Shown here: positions 10,684 through 18,478 of the stretch, one piece after another | How the letters are laid out: every line of letters starts with the position of its first letter | Position numbering within the stretch: the first letter of the stretch is position 1 | DNA from: PALSA-555 sp963731625 | GTDB taxonomy: Bacteria; Actinomycetota; Acidimicrobiia; IMCC26256; PALSA-555 | Assembly (NCBI GenBank): GCA_963731625.1 | Contig: CAVSWH010000022.1 | Coordinates: forward strand, 62,001 to 126,000 | Length of the DNA: 64,000 nucleotides | Reading direction: 5' to 3' | Made by a program: the position numbers and the translations under genes | The notes under the pieces: model-generated | Database searches by the model: none | Told to the model about the DNA's origin: nothing | Seen by the model: only the letters and a program-made list of their open reading frames with translations

Positions 10684-11787
10684 GTGCGCGACTTCACCGA
10701 CCCCCTCGCCGCGATTCGCCGTCGCGTCGAGGACGCGCGCGGCTACCTGCGGGTCGACGCGAAGCGTGAGCGGATGGCCCAGCTCCAGCAGCAGGCGGCC
10801 GCGCCCGATCTCTGGGACGACCCGGACCGCGCGCGGCAGCTGACCACGGAGCTGGCCCGCCTCGAGGAGGACGTCCACCTCGTCGACGGCCTCGCGCAGC
10901 GGGTCGCCGACGCCGAGACGCTCCACGAGCTGGGCCGCGACGAGGCGGACAGCTCCTTTGAGGGCGAGATCGCCACCGAGCTCGACGAGATGGCCGACGA
11001 GCTCGACCAGCTCGAGCTGCGGGCCCTCTTCACCGGCGACCACGACGAGCGCGACGCCATCTGCGACGTCCACTCGGGCGCCGGCGGCACCGACGCGCAG
11101 GACTGGACCCAGATGCTGTTCCGGATGCTCACCCGCTGGGCCGAGCGCCGCGGGTTCGAGGTGGAGGTCGACGCGGTGCAGCCCGGCACCGAGGCGGGGA
11201 TCACCTCCGCGACGTTCACGGTCAAAGGGCGCTACGCGTACGGGCTGCTCACGAGCGAGCGCGGCGTGCACCGCCTCATCCGGATCTCGCCGTTCGACGC
11301 CAACGCCCGGCGCCAGACGGCGTTCGCGTCACTCGACTGCGTCCCGTCGCTCGCCGCCGCCGAGGAGCCCGAGATCGACCCGACCGACCTGCGCATCGAC
11401 ACCTTCCGGTCCTCGGGGGCGGGCGGCCAGCACGTCAACGTCACCGACTCCGCGGTGCGGATCACGCACCTGCCGACCCAGATCGTCGTGTCCTGCCAGA
11501 ACGAGCGGTCCCAGACCCAGAACAAGGCCCGAGCCATGCAGATCCTCGCGGCGCGCCTCGCCGAGCGACAGCGAGAGGAGCGAGAGGCCGAGCTCGCCCG
11601 ACTGTCCGCGGACAAGCGCGACGTCGCGTTCGGCAACCAGATCCGGACCTACACGCTGGCCCCGTACCGCCTCGTGAAGGACGAGCGGACCCGCCACGAG
11701 ACCGGCAACGTGGACGCGGTCCTCGACGGTGATCTCGACGGCTTCATCGAGGCCTTCCTCCAGTGGCGGCGGGCGCGCCGCGCCTAG
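10684..11787 (+). CDS. prfB: peptide chain release factor 2
   Basis: Recognises UGA and UAA stop codons and triggers peptide release. The 367-residue protein has the class-defining SPF tripeptide (202-204) and the universally conserved GGQ (247-249, within SSGAGGQHVNVTDS). The N-terminal part PDLWDDPDRARQLTTEL is typical of RF2. The gene starts with GTG and runs in one frame; the programmed frameshift found in many bacterial prfB genes is absent, as in other high-GC actinobacteria. It is the factor that would compete with selenocysteine insertion at the TGA of the peroxiredoxin gene at 53.3 kb. Confidence 0.96.
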   Translation: MRDFTDPLAAIRRRVEDARGYLRVDAKRERMAQLQQQAAAPDLWDDPDRARQLTTELARLEEDVHLVDGLAQRVADAETLHELGRDEADSSFEGEIATELDEMADELDQLELRALFTGDHDERDAICDVHSGAGGTDAQDWTQMLFRMLTRWAERRGFEVEVDAVQPGTEAGITSATFTVKGRYAYGLLTSERGVHRLIRISPFDANARRQTAFASLDCVPSLAAAEEPEIDPTDLRIDTFRSSGAGGQHVNVTDSAVRITHLPTQIVVSCQNERSQTQNKARAMQILAARLAERQREEREAELARLSADKRDVAFGNQIRTYTLAPYRLVKDERTRHETGNVDAVLDGDLDGFIEAFLQWRRARRA

Positions 11788-11796
11788 CGCGGCCGC

Positions 11797-12075
11797 TCAG
11801 GGCAGCAGCTGGTCCAGCGGGGGCAGCAGCTGGTGCACCGGCAGCACCGGCAGCGTCGGCAGCGTGAGCGGTGGGAGCAGCGGGTTCGACGCGCCGCTCG
11901 GCGGCGCGTCCTGCGCCGGGGGCGGCGGGGATGGTTGCGACGGCGCCGGCGGTGAGGAGGCGGACGGGGGCGACGCCGCGGCGCCCGGGCTTGCGCCGCG
12001 GGCGCGAGGTCGCCGCTCGGTTCGAAGCACCTGTCGCTCTGCCGCGGGGGGCTGGGACTCGGCTGGTACCCTCAC
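11797..12075 (-). CDS. possible proline-rich small protein between prfB and ftsE
   Basis: The 324 bases between prfB and ftsE hold no gene on the forward strand, but the reverse strand has an open frame of about 92 residues from a GTG at 12075. Its C-terminal half is SPPSASSPPAPSQPSPPPP followed by a leucine/proline repeat (LPPLTLPTLPVLPVHQLLPPLDQLLP type). Third codon positions are almost all G or C, as in real genes here. There is no signal peptide and no recognisable family, and the same bases also read through in another frame, so low-complexity spacer DNA is an equal possibility. It ends 9 bases after the prfB stop, convergently. Confidence 0.3.
   Translation of the reverse strand: MRVPAESQPPAAERQVLRTERRPRARGASPGAAASPPSASSPPAPSQPSPPPPAQDAPPSGASNPLLPPLTLPTLPVLPVHQLLPPLDQLLP
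12067..12072 (+). promoter_or_regulatory. candidate -10 element TACCCT upstream of ftsE
   Basis: TACCCT matches TANNNT and would start transcription near 12079, giving an ftsE leader of about 32 bases. No clear Shine-Dalgarno sequence precedes the ATG at 12112. Confidence 0.35.
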
Positions 12076-12111
12076 GCGGTCCCGTACCCCCGGCTCCGGG
12101 TCCTTCCGCGC

Positions 12112-12798
12112 ATGATCCGATTCGAAAACGTTTCGAAGATCTACAAGGGCAACGTCACGGCCCTGCACGACATCTCCGTCGACGTCGGCAAAGGCGAGTT
12201 CATGTTCCTCGTCGGCCCGTCAGGGTCGGGCAAGTCGACGTTCCTGCGCCTGTTGCTGCGCGAGGAGCTCACGACGGACGGGCGGATCGTCGTCGCCGGG
12301 CGCGATATCTCGCGGCTCTCGCACTGGAAGGTGCCCCAGCTGCGCCGCAACATCGGCTGCATCTTCCAGGACTTCAAGCTGCTGCCGTCGCGGACGGTCT
12401 ATGAGAACGTCGCGTTCGCGATGGAGGTCATCGGGCGGCCCCGCAGCGTCATCCGGACCCAGGTGCCCCAGGTGCTCGACCTCGTCGGCCTCGCCAAAAA
12501 GGCCGGCCGCTTCCCGAACGAGCTCTCCGGTGGAGAGCAGCAGCGGGTCTCCATCGCTCGCGCGTTCGCGAACCGGCCCCTGATCCTGCTCGCCGACGAG
12601 CCGACCGGGAACCTCGACCCGGCCACGACCGTCGGCATCATGCGCATCCTGGACCGCATCAACCGGTCGGGTACCACCGTCGTGATGGCGACCCACGACC
12701 AGCGCATCGTCGACGCCATGCGCCGACGCGTGATCGAGCTGGACCACGGCTCGATGGTGCGGGACCACTCGCGGGGCGTCTACGGCGTCGGGAGCTAG
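12112..12798 (+). CDS. ftsE: cell division ATP-binding protein FtsE
   Basis: The ATPase of the FtsEX complex, which activates peptidoglycan hydrolases at the division septum or lateral wall. It has Walker A GPSGSGKST (35-43), Q-loop CIFQDFKLL, ABC signature LSGGEQQR (138-145) and Walker B LILLADEPTG (157-166). Its 228 residues match the family. The N-terminal MIRFENVSKIYKG is typical of actinobacterial FtsE, and the ATG needs no correction. ftsX follows after 3 bases. In mycobacteria ftsEX is followed by smpB; here smpB lies about 22 kb away. Confidence 0.95.
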   Translation: MIRFENVSKIYKGNVTALHDISVDVGKGEFMFLVGPSGSGKSTFLRLLLREELTTDGRIVVAGRDISRLSHWKVPQLRRNIGCIFQDFKLLPSRTVYENVAFAMEVIGRPRSVIRTQVPQVLDLVGLAKKAGRFPNELSGGEQQRVSIARAFANRPLILLADEPTGNLDPATTVGIMRILDRINRSGTTVVMATHDQRIVDAMRRRVIELDHGSMVRDHSRGVYGVGS

Positions 12799-12801
12799 GA
12801 C

Positions 12802-13686
12802 GTGCTGACCCGCCTGGGCTACTTCGCCCGCGAGACGCTGGTGTCGCTGCGACGGAACCTCCTCATGACCGTCGCCGGTGTCCTGACCGTCGCGGTCTCG
12901 CTCGCGCTCTTCGGCGGGATCATGCTCCTCGGCCGGTGGGTCGACCACGGCACGACGAGCATCAAGGGCGGGGTTCGCCTCGAGATCTTCATGACCGTGG
13001 ACGCGACGAGCCAGCAGATCGGCGACGTCCGCAGCGCCCTGAAGGGCGACAACCAGGTGAAGTCGTTCACGTTCGTCGACCAGAAGGCCGCGCTGGCCGA
13101 GTTCAAGCGGATCTTCCGCAAGGACCCGGACCTGACGCGCAACGTTGACGCGAACGCCCTGCCGACCTCCTTCCGGATCGTCCCGACCCGGGCCGAGCTC
13201 ACGAACACGATCGCCAGCCGCTACCAGACCGATCCGGGCGTCGATCAGGTGTCGACCCCGGAGCAGGCGCTGCGCGGCCTCCTCGACGCGACGAACACGG
13301 CGAAGCTGATCTTCTTCGGCCTCTCGATCGTGCTGCTCGCCTCGTCGCTGTTCCTCATCGTGAACACGATCCGGCTGGCGACCTTCGCCCGACGCCGCGA
13401 GATCGAGGTCATGAAGCTCGTCGGCGCGTCGAACTGGTTCGTGCGGATCCCGTTCATGGCCGAGGGCCTCATCCAGGGGGTGATCGGGGCCGGGCTCGCC
13501 GTGGGGGTCGTCGCGTCGTTGAAGATCGGCTTCGACCACTGGTTCTCGAGCCCGACCGGGTTCTTCCGCGAGTTCTACGTCACGACCTGGGACGCCAGCA
13601 TCATCGCGATCTACGTGATCCTGCTCGGCGTCGTCATCGGGCTCATCGGTTCCGCGATCGGGCTCGGCCGGTTCCTCCGGGTCTGA
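12802..13686 (+). CDS. ftsX: cell division permease-like protein FtsX
   Basis: The membrane partner of FtsE. The 294 residues show one N-terminal helix (about 21-43), an extracytoplasmic domain of about 125 residues (FMTVDATSQQIGDVRSAL onward), which in other actinobacteria engages NlpC/P60-type hydrolases such as RipC, and three C-terminal helices with the MacB/FtsX motif TIRLATFARRREIEVMKLVGAS. It starts at a GTG three bases after ftsE, so the pair is co-expressed. It is followed by a convergent peroxiredoxin gene. Confidence 0.93.
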   Translation: MLTRLGYFARETLVSLRRNLLMTVAGVLTVAVSLALFGGIMLLGRWVDHGTTSIKGGVRLEIFMTVDATSQQIGDVRSALKGDNQVKSFTFVDQKAALAEFKRIFRKDPDLTRNVDANALPTSFRIVPTRAELTNTIASRYQTDPGVDQVSTPEQALRGLLDATNTAKLIFFGLSIVLLASSLFLIVNTIRLATFARRREIEVMKLVGASNWFVRIPFMAEGLIQGVIGAGLAVGVVASLKIGFDHWFSSPTGFFREFYVTTWDASIIAIYVILLGVVIGLIGSAIGLGRFLRV

Positions 13687-13694
13687 GCGCGCCG

Positions 13695-13730
13695 GCGCGC
13701 CAGACCGATCGACCAACGACGCTGGCGCGC
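13695..13730. terminator. candidate bidirectional terminator between ftsX and peroxiredoxin
   Basis: A perfect 9-bp inverted repeat, GCGCGCCAG and CTGGCGCGC, with an 18-base loop lies in the gap between two convergent genes. There is no T run on either side, so it may slow transcription or work with Rho. Confidence 0.4.
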
Positions 13731-13758
13731 GTGTCGCGCCGCCGCGCGACCCCGTCGA

Positions 13759-14394
13759 CTACTTGTCGGGCTGGGGTGTCACCCGCAGGTAGGGCTTGAT
13801 GGTCTTCCAGCCCTTCGGGAACTTGGTTTTCGCTTCCTCGTCCGACACGGCGGGGACGATGATGACGTCCTCGCCCTGCTTCCAGTCGCTCGGGGTCGAG
13901 ACGCTGTACTTGGAGGTGAGTTGCAGGGAGTCGATGACCCGCAGGATCTCGTCGAAGTTCCGGCCCGCGCTCTGCGGGTAGGTGATGATGAGCTTCACCT
14001 TCTTGTCCGGCCCGATGATGAACACCGACCGGACCGTGACGTTGTCGGCCATGGCCGGGTGGATCATGTCGTAGAGCTCGGCGACCTTGCGGTCCGGGTC
14101 GGCGATGAGCGGGAAGTTCAGGGCGTGGCCCTGGGTCTCCTCGATGTCCTTCGCCCAGCCCTTGTGCGAGTCGAGCGGGTCGACCGAGATGCCGATCACC
14201 TTCACGTTGCGCTTGTCGAACTCCGGCTTCAGCGCGGCGACCCGACCCAGCTCGGTCGTGCAGACCGGCGTGTAGTCCTTCGGGTGCGAGAACAGCACGC
14301 CCCAGCTGTCCCCGAGGTAGTCGTAGAAGGTCACCGGGCCCTCGGTGGTGTCCGCGGTGAAGTTGGGGGCCTCGTCGCCCAAGCGCAGCGCCAT
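13759..14394 (-). CDS. 1-Cys peroxiredoxin (Prx6 type)
   Basis: A 211-residue thiol peroxidase that reduces hydrogen and organic peroxides. The peroxidatic cysteine is Cys45 in SHPKDYTPVCTTELG, the exact Prx6/1-Cys motif, and the C-terminal 60 residues (DWKQGEDVIIVPAVSDEEAKTKFP) are the Prx6 dimer domain. No resolving cysteine is present. The ATG at 14394 is preceded by TGGAGG. The gene is divergent from an MFS exporter, separated by about 60 bases. It is a second, unrelated peroxiredoxin besides the selenocysteine candidate at 53.3 kb. Confidence 0.93.
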   Translation of the reverse strand: MALRLGDEAPNFTADTTEGPVTFYDYLGDSWGVLFSHPKDYTPVCTTELGRVAALKPEFDKRNVKVIGISVDPLDSHKGWAKDIEETQGHALNFPLIADPDRKVAELYDMIHPAMADNVTVRSVFIIGPDKKVKLIITYPQSAGRNFDEILRVIDSLQLTSKYSVSTPSDWKQGEDVIIVPAVSDEEAKTKFPKGWKTIKPYLRVTPQPDK

Positions 14395-14455
14395 CTCGTG
14401 CCTCCAGTGTCGTGTCCTGCGGTGCTCTCCGCAGCATAGGCAGGGGAAGCCCGAA

Positions 14456-15760
14456 ATGCGAGTGGAGAGGTCGGGATTTCGGGGGCGCTGGCACCGCCTC
14501 GCCGTCGACCTGTCCCCGCTGCGCAGCTCGCGGGACTTCCGGTACCTGTGGCTCGGCGAGCTGATCTCCGAGACCGGCTCGCAGATCACGCTCGTCGCCG
14601 TCTTCGTCCAGGTCTTCGCCCTCACGCACTCGTCGGCGGCCGTCGGTCTGGTCGGCCTCGTCCAGCTCGTGCCGCTCGCGCTGGCCGCGCTGTTCGGCGG
14701 CCCGCTCATCGACCGCGTCGACCGGCGGCGGCTGCTGCTCGTGGCCCAGTGCAGCCAGGCGGGCGCGTCCGCGCTGCTGCTCGCGGGCGCGCTCGCCGGG
14801 CACCCGCCCCTCGCCCTCGTGTATGTGGGCGCAGGCCTCGTCGGCGGGTTCGGCGGCTTCTCGCTGTCGACGCGCGCCGCGATGACGCCGAACATGGTCG
14901 CCGAGGACCAGCTGTCCTCCGCGCTCAGCCTCAACCAGGTGATGTGGAACACGTGCATGATCGCCGGGCCGGCGCTCGGCGGCGTGCTCATCGCCAAGCT
15001 CGGCGTGTCCTGGGCCTACGCGGTCGACGTGCTGAGCTTCGCCGCCACGATCACCGCGTGTGTCGTGCTGCACCCCCAGGTGCCCCGTGACCGTCCGCCG
15101 CGCACCCGATCGCTGGTCGCGACGGGCTGGCAGGAGCTCGCCGAGGGGGTCTCGTTCCTGCGCGGCAAGCCGGTGCTCCAGGCGACCTTCTATGTGGACC
15201 TGGTCGCCATGATCTTCGGGATGCCCCGCGCCCTGTTCCCGGTGCTGGCCGTCACCCGCTTCGGCGGCGGCTCCGAGGTCGTCGGGCTGCTCTTCTCGTC
15301 GGCGGCGATCGGCGCGGTGCTGGGCGCGCTCACCGGCGGGTGGGTGCGCCACGTCCGTCGCCAGGGCCTCGCCGTCCTGTGGGCCGTGTTCGTCTGGGGG
15401 CTCGGGATCATCGCCTTCGGCCTCTCCGGTCCCGAGCTCGGGGTCGCCGTGGCGTGCCTCGCGGTGGCCGGCGCGGCGGACGTCATCTCCGCCGTCTTCC
15501 GGGGCACGATCCTGCAGACCACCACCCCCGATGCCCTCCGCGGCCGCTTGTCGGGGATCCACACGCTCGTCGTGGCCGGCGGCCCGCGGATCGGCGACTT
15601 CGAGGCGGGCGTCGTCGCGACGCTGTTCACGCCGACCGTGTCGGTGGTGTCGGGTGGGGTGTTCTGCATCATGGGCGTCGGCGCGGTGGCGGTGCTTTCG
15701 CCCCAGTTCAGGCGCTATCACGCCGGATCGGACCCGCCCGCGGACCAGGTGGGCGGTTGA
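14456..15760 (+). CDS. MFS exporter, EntS/MFS_3-like
   Basis: A 434-residue major facilitator with about twelve helices. The N terminus LSPLRSSRDFRYLWLGELISETGSQIT and the loop DRVDRRRLLLVAQ (the MFS A-motif region) match the MFS_3 group that includes enterobactin exporter EntS and many uncharacterised actinobacterial exporters. The ATG at 14456 has a GGGGAAG site; the open frame extends upstream into the divergent peroxiredoxin gene, which I take as spurious. It overlaps the DUF3052 gene by four bases (TTGA). Substrate is unknown. Confidence 0.85.
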   Translation: MRVERSGFRGRWHRLAVDLSPLRSSRDFRYLWLGELISETGSQITLVAVFVQVFALTHSSAAVGLVGLVQLVPLALAALFGGPLIDRVDRRRLLLVAQCSQAGASALLLAGALAGHPPLALVYVGAGLVGGFGGFSLSTRAAMTPNMVAEDQLSSALSLNQVMWNTCMIAGPALGGVLIAKLGVSWAYAVDVLSFAATITACVVLHPQVPRDRPPRTRSLVATGWQELAEGVSFLRGKPVLQATFYVDLVAMIFGMPRALFPVLAVTRFGGGSEVVGLLFSSAAIGAVLGALTGGWVRHVRRQGLAVLWAVFVWGLGIIAFGLSGPELGVAVACLAVAGAADVISAVFRGTILQTTTPDALRGRLSGIHTLVVAGGPRIGDFEAGVVATLFTPTVSVVSGGVFCIMGVGAVAVLSPQFRRYHAGSDPPADQVGG

Positions 15761-16203
15761 CGGCGCACCCGGTCGGCAAGCAGCGTGGCGCGGTGGCGGG
15801 ATACTCCGGCACCCCACTGGCGAAGAAGCTCGGTATCAAGGCGGGCGGCCGCCTCGCGATCGTGTCCGCGCCCGACGGCTTCACCGACGCACTGCGCCTG
15901 CCGCCGCGCAGCCAGCTGCGCACCCAGGCGCGCGGTCGGGTCGACGTCGTCGTCTTCTTCGTGACGCGCCGCGCCGAGCTGGTGCGCCGGTTCCCCGCGA
16001 TGCAGCGCTGCCTCGAGGACCATGGCGGCCTCTGGATCGCCTGGCCGAAGCGGGCCTCGGGCGTGCCGACCGACCTCAGCGAGCAGACCGTGCGCGGGCT
16101 GGGGCTCGCGCACGGTCTCGTCGACAACAAGGTCGCGGCGATCGACACCACGTGGTCTGGGCTGCGCTTCGTGTACCGCGTCGCCGACCGACGCCGACGC
16201 TGA
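15757..16203 (+). CDS. DUF3052 family protein
   Basis: A protein of about 148 residues with the family start AGYSGTPLAKKLGIK and the ending GLAHGLVDNKVAAIDTTWSGLRFVYRV. DUF3052 proteins are small cytoplasmic proteins common in actinobacteria, with no established function. Two starts are possible: the TTG at 15757, overlapping the MFS stop by TTGA, or the GTG at 15793, which gives the usual family N terminus. Its stop overlaps the next ATG (TGATG). The tight coupling suggests one transcript from the MFS gene to the SRAP gene. Confidence 0.8.
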   Translation: MTAHPVGKQRGAVAGYSGTPLAKKLGIKAGGRLAIVSAPDGFTDALRLPPRSQLRTQARGRVDVVVFFVTRRAELVRRFPAMQRCLEDHGGLWIAWPKRASGVPTDLSEQTVRGLGLAHGLVDNKVAAIDTTWSGLRFVYRVADRRRR

Positions 16204-16952
16204 TGTGCGGCCGGTTCGTGGCCGCGTCGTCCCCGACGCTGCTGGCCGAACGCTTCCACGCCGAGGAGACGATCGAGGCGACCGTGCCCGACTACAACGT
16301 GGCGCCGCGCGAAGACGTCACCGTCGTGCGCGAGCGGGCCGGCGAAGACCACACGCGGCGGCTGCTGTCCCGCCTGCGGTGGGGGCTCGTGCCGGCGTGG
16401 GCGAAGGACCCCTCCGTCGGGGACCGGATGATCAACGCCCGCGCCGAGACGCTCACGACGTCGTCGGCCTTCCAGGTGGCCTTCGCGAAGCGGCGCTGCC
16501 TCATCCCCGCCGACGGCTTCTACGAATGGCGGCGGGTGCCGCCGCCGCCCGGGACGAAGCGGGCTCGGCGCGAGCCGTTCTTCATCCACCGCCGCGACGG
16601 CGAGCCGATGGCGTTCGCCGGGCTGTGGGCGGTATGGAAGGTGCCCGAACCGCTCGTGGGGACCATCGGCAGCGACGACGGCTGGCTGCGCTCGTGCTCG
16701 ATCGTCACCACGGAAGCGAACGCGCTGCTCGAGCCGGTCCACGACCGCATGCCGGTCGTGCTGCCCGAGCGCGCGTGGGACGAGTGGCTCGACCCGGCGC
16801 CCGTCGCCGGCGAGCGCGCCGCCGTCCTCACCCAGCTGCTCGTGCCCGCGCCGGACGAGTGGTTCGAGATGTTCGCCGTCTCGGATCGGGTGAACCGCGT
16901 GCTCGAGAAGGGGCCCGAGCTCGTCCGGCCGCTCGACACGCCCGCCCCGTAG
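16203..16952 (+). CDS. SRAP domain protein (HMCES/YedK family)
   Basis: Forms a covalent thiazolidine link with abasic sites in single-stranded DNA and shields them from breakage. The catalytic Cys2 follows the initiator (MCGRF), which requires removal of Met1. Other family residues visible are the DYNVAP motif, WGLVPAWAKD, the NARAET motif, the catalytic glutamate in GFYEW and the histidine in PVHDRMPVVL. Length 249 residues is normal. In bacteria it is often near SOS genes; here it overlaps DUF3052 by one base, and no LexA box is obvious before it. Confidence 0.93.
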   Translation: MCGRFVAASSPTLLAERFHAEETIEATVPDYNVAPREDVTVVRERAGEDHTRRLLSRLRWGLVPAWAKDPSVGDRMINARAETLTTSSAFQVAFAKRRCLIPADGFYEWRRVPPPPGTKRARREPFFIHRRDGEPMAFAGLWAVWKVPEPLVGTIGSDDGWLRSCSIVTTEANALLEPVHDRMPVVLPERAWDEWLDPAPVAGERAAVLTQLLVPAPDEWFEMFAVSDRVNRVLEKGPELVRPLDTPAP

Positions 16953-16955
16953 GCT
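16950..16955 (+). promoter_or_regulatory. -10 element TAGGCT, leaderless arrangement
   Basis: TAGGCT lies exactly 6 bases before the GTG at 16962, the spacing expected when transcription begins on the start codon itself. No ribosome binding site is present. Confidence 0.5.
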
Positions 16956-16961
16956 CGCCTC

Positions 16962-17687
16962 GTGCCGCTCGACGCCGACGTCTACCGCCACGCCGTGCGC
17001 CGGGAGGCCGACGCGCTCGTCGCCGCCGGGGTGGGGGCTGGGCTCGACGCGCCGGTGCCGTCGTGCCCGGACTGGGACGTCGCCGCGCTGCTGGGCCACA
17101 TCGGCCGCGTGCACCGCTGGGCGGCGGGCTGCATCACGACCAACCCGCTCGTCCCGCCGCCGAACATCGACCCGCCTCCCGACGGCGACGCCTTGGCGGG
17201 CTACGCCCGCGACGGCGCGGCGACGCTGGTGGCCGCGCTCGAACGCTCCCCGGACGCGCCGGCCTGGACGTTCGTGCCGCCGCCGACGGTCGCGTTCTGG
17301 CAGCGACGCCAGGCCCACGAGACGGCGATGCACCGGGTCGACGCCGAGCTCGCCGGCGGCGCCGCGACGCCGATCGACGGGCCGCTCGCCGCCGACGGCA
17401 TCGACGAGTGGCTCACCATCCTCCCGGTCCGGCCGGGCAAGGCCCCCCCGACGGGCTCGGGGGAGACCCTCCACCTGCACTGCACGGACCGCCCCGGAGA
17501 GTGGCTGCTCCGCCTCACCCCGGAGCGCCTCGAGGTCGAGCGGGCCCACGCCAAGGGCGACGTCGCCGTGCGCGGCGCGGCGTCGGACCTGCTGCTCGTG
17601 CTGCTGCACCGTGCCCCGACCGACACGGTCGAGGTGCTCGGCGACCGGCCCACCCTGGACGCCTTCCTGGCCCAGACGACCTTCTGA
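16962..17687 (+). CDS. maleylpyruvate isomerase family mycothiol-dependent enzyme (MDMPI/DinB_2 fold)
   Basis: A 241-residue protein with the MDMPI N-terminal four-helix domain (PSCPDWDVAALLGHIGRVHRW, with the metal-ligand histidine) and the MDMPI C-terminal domain (TLHLHCTDRPGEWLL...). These proteins use, or are thought to use, mycothiol as cofactor in isomerase or S-transferase reactions. The substrate is not known. The gene has a leaderless-type promoter (TAGGCT, 6-base gap) and no Shine-Dalgarno, and stands alone between the SRAP gene and the desaturase. Confidence 0.8.
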   Translation: MPLDADVYRHAVRREADALVAAGVGAGLDAPVPSCPDWDVAALLGHIGRVHRWAAGCITTNPLVPPPNIDPPPDGDALAGYARDGAATLVAALERSPDAPAWTFVPPPTVAFWQRRQAHETAMHRVDAELAGGAATPIDGPLAADGIDEWLTILPVRPGKAPPTGSGETLHLHCTDRPGEWLLRLTPERLEVERAHAKGDVAVRGAASDLLLVLLHRAPTDTVEVLGDRPTLDAFLAQTTF

Positions 17688-17730
17688 GCGCCGTTCACCC
17701 CACAGTCGCCGTCCCGACACCTCGTGGCGC

Positions 17731-17736
17731 TACGTT
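17731..17736 (+). promoter_or_regulatory. -10 element TACGTT, leaderless arrangement
   Basis: TACGTT lies 6 bases before the GTG at 17743. This supports that GTG over alternative starts further upstream. Confidence 0.5.
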
Positions 17737-17742
17737 GAGCGC

Positions 17743-18471
17743 GTGCACGTCTTGCTGGGCATCCTCGTCGGTCTCGTCCTGTCCCAGGTCGCGATCCTCG
17801 TCACCACCGTCTATCTCCACCGCGGCATCACGCACCGCGCGGTCACCCTCAACCCGGTGGTCACGCAGGTGTGCCGCTTCGTCATCTGGATCCTCACCGG
17901 GATGAAGCCGCGCGAGTGGGCCGCGGTGCACCGCCGCCACCACGCCGCGACCGACACGCCCGACGATCCACACTCGCCGCTCGTGCTCGGCTTCTGGCGC
18001 GTCCAGCTCGCGAACGCCGCGCTCTACCGGCGCACGGCGCGCGACGGCGTCACCGTCGACCGCTACGCCCGGGACCTCCCGGCCGACTGGCTGGACCGGT
18101 GGTTCTACGACAAGGCGTGGCTCGGCCTCGGCCTCGGCGTCACCGCGCTGTGCCTCATCCTCGGCTGGCAGACCGGCCTGCTCGCCGCCGTCGTGCACAT
18201 GGTCAGCTACCTCGGCCTGTCCGGCTCGGTCAACGCCGTCGGCCACACGGTCGGGCGGCGGCCGCACGACAACTCGGCGACGAACGGGCGGCTGCTCGCG
18301 CTCGTCACGGCGGGGGAGGGGCTGCACAACAACCACCACGACGCCCCGACGTCGGCCCGGTTCGCGCGGAAGCTCGGCGAGATCGACACGGGCTGGTGGA
18401 CGGTGCGGACCCTGTCGTGGTTCCGCCTCGCGCGGATCCGCCACCGGGCGCTGCCCGTCCGAGTCAGCTAG
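17743..18471 (+). CDS. membrane fatty acid desaturase (acyl-CoA delta-9 type)
   Basis: Introduces a double bond into acyl chains using a di-iron centre. The 242-residue protein carries three histidine boxes: HRGITHR near residue 27, HRRHH near 66 and HNNHH near 200, with hydrophobic helices before and between them, as in stearoyl-CoA desaturases. It is shorter than animal enzymes but similar to bacterial ones. The GTG at 17743 sits 6 bases after a TACGTT hexamer. The electron donor is not encoded beside it. It probably adjusts membrane lipid fluidity. Confidence 0.87.
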   Translation: MHVLLGILVGLVLSQVAILVTTVYLHRGITHRAVTLNPVVTQVCRFVIWILTGMKPREWAAVHRRHHAATDTPDDPHSPLVLGFWRVQLANAALYRRTARDGVTVDRYARDLPADWLDRWFYDKAWLGLGLGVTALCLILGWQTGLLAAVVHMVSYLGLSGSVNAVGHTVGRRPHDNSATNGRLLALVTAGEGLHNNHHDAPTSARFARKLGEIDTGWWTVRTLSWFRLARIRHRALPVRVS

Positions 18472-18478
18472 ACCCGCC

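Noticed and set aside
10684..10780. Programmed frameshift in prfB
   Set aside because: The RF2 frame is continuous from the GTG with no in-frame TGA or CTTTGA-like slip site.
11788..11880. Repetitive GGCAGCAGC-like stretch as a tandem repeat locus
   Set aside because: The units are irregular and best explained as Leu/Pro or Ser/Gly codon repetition in low-complexity DNA.
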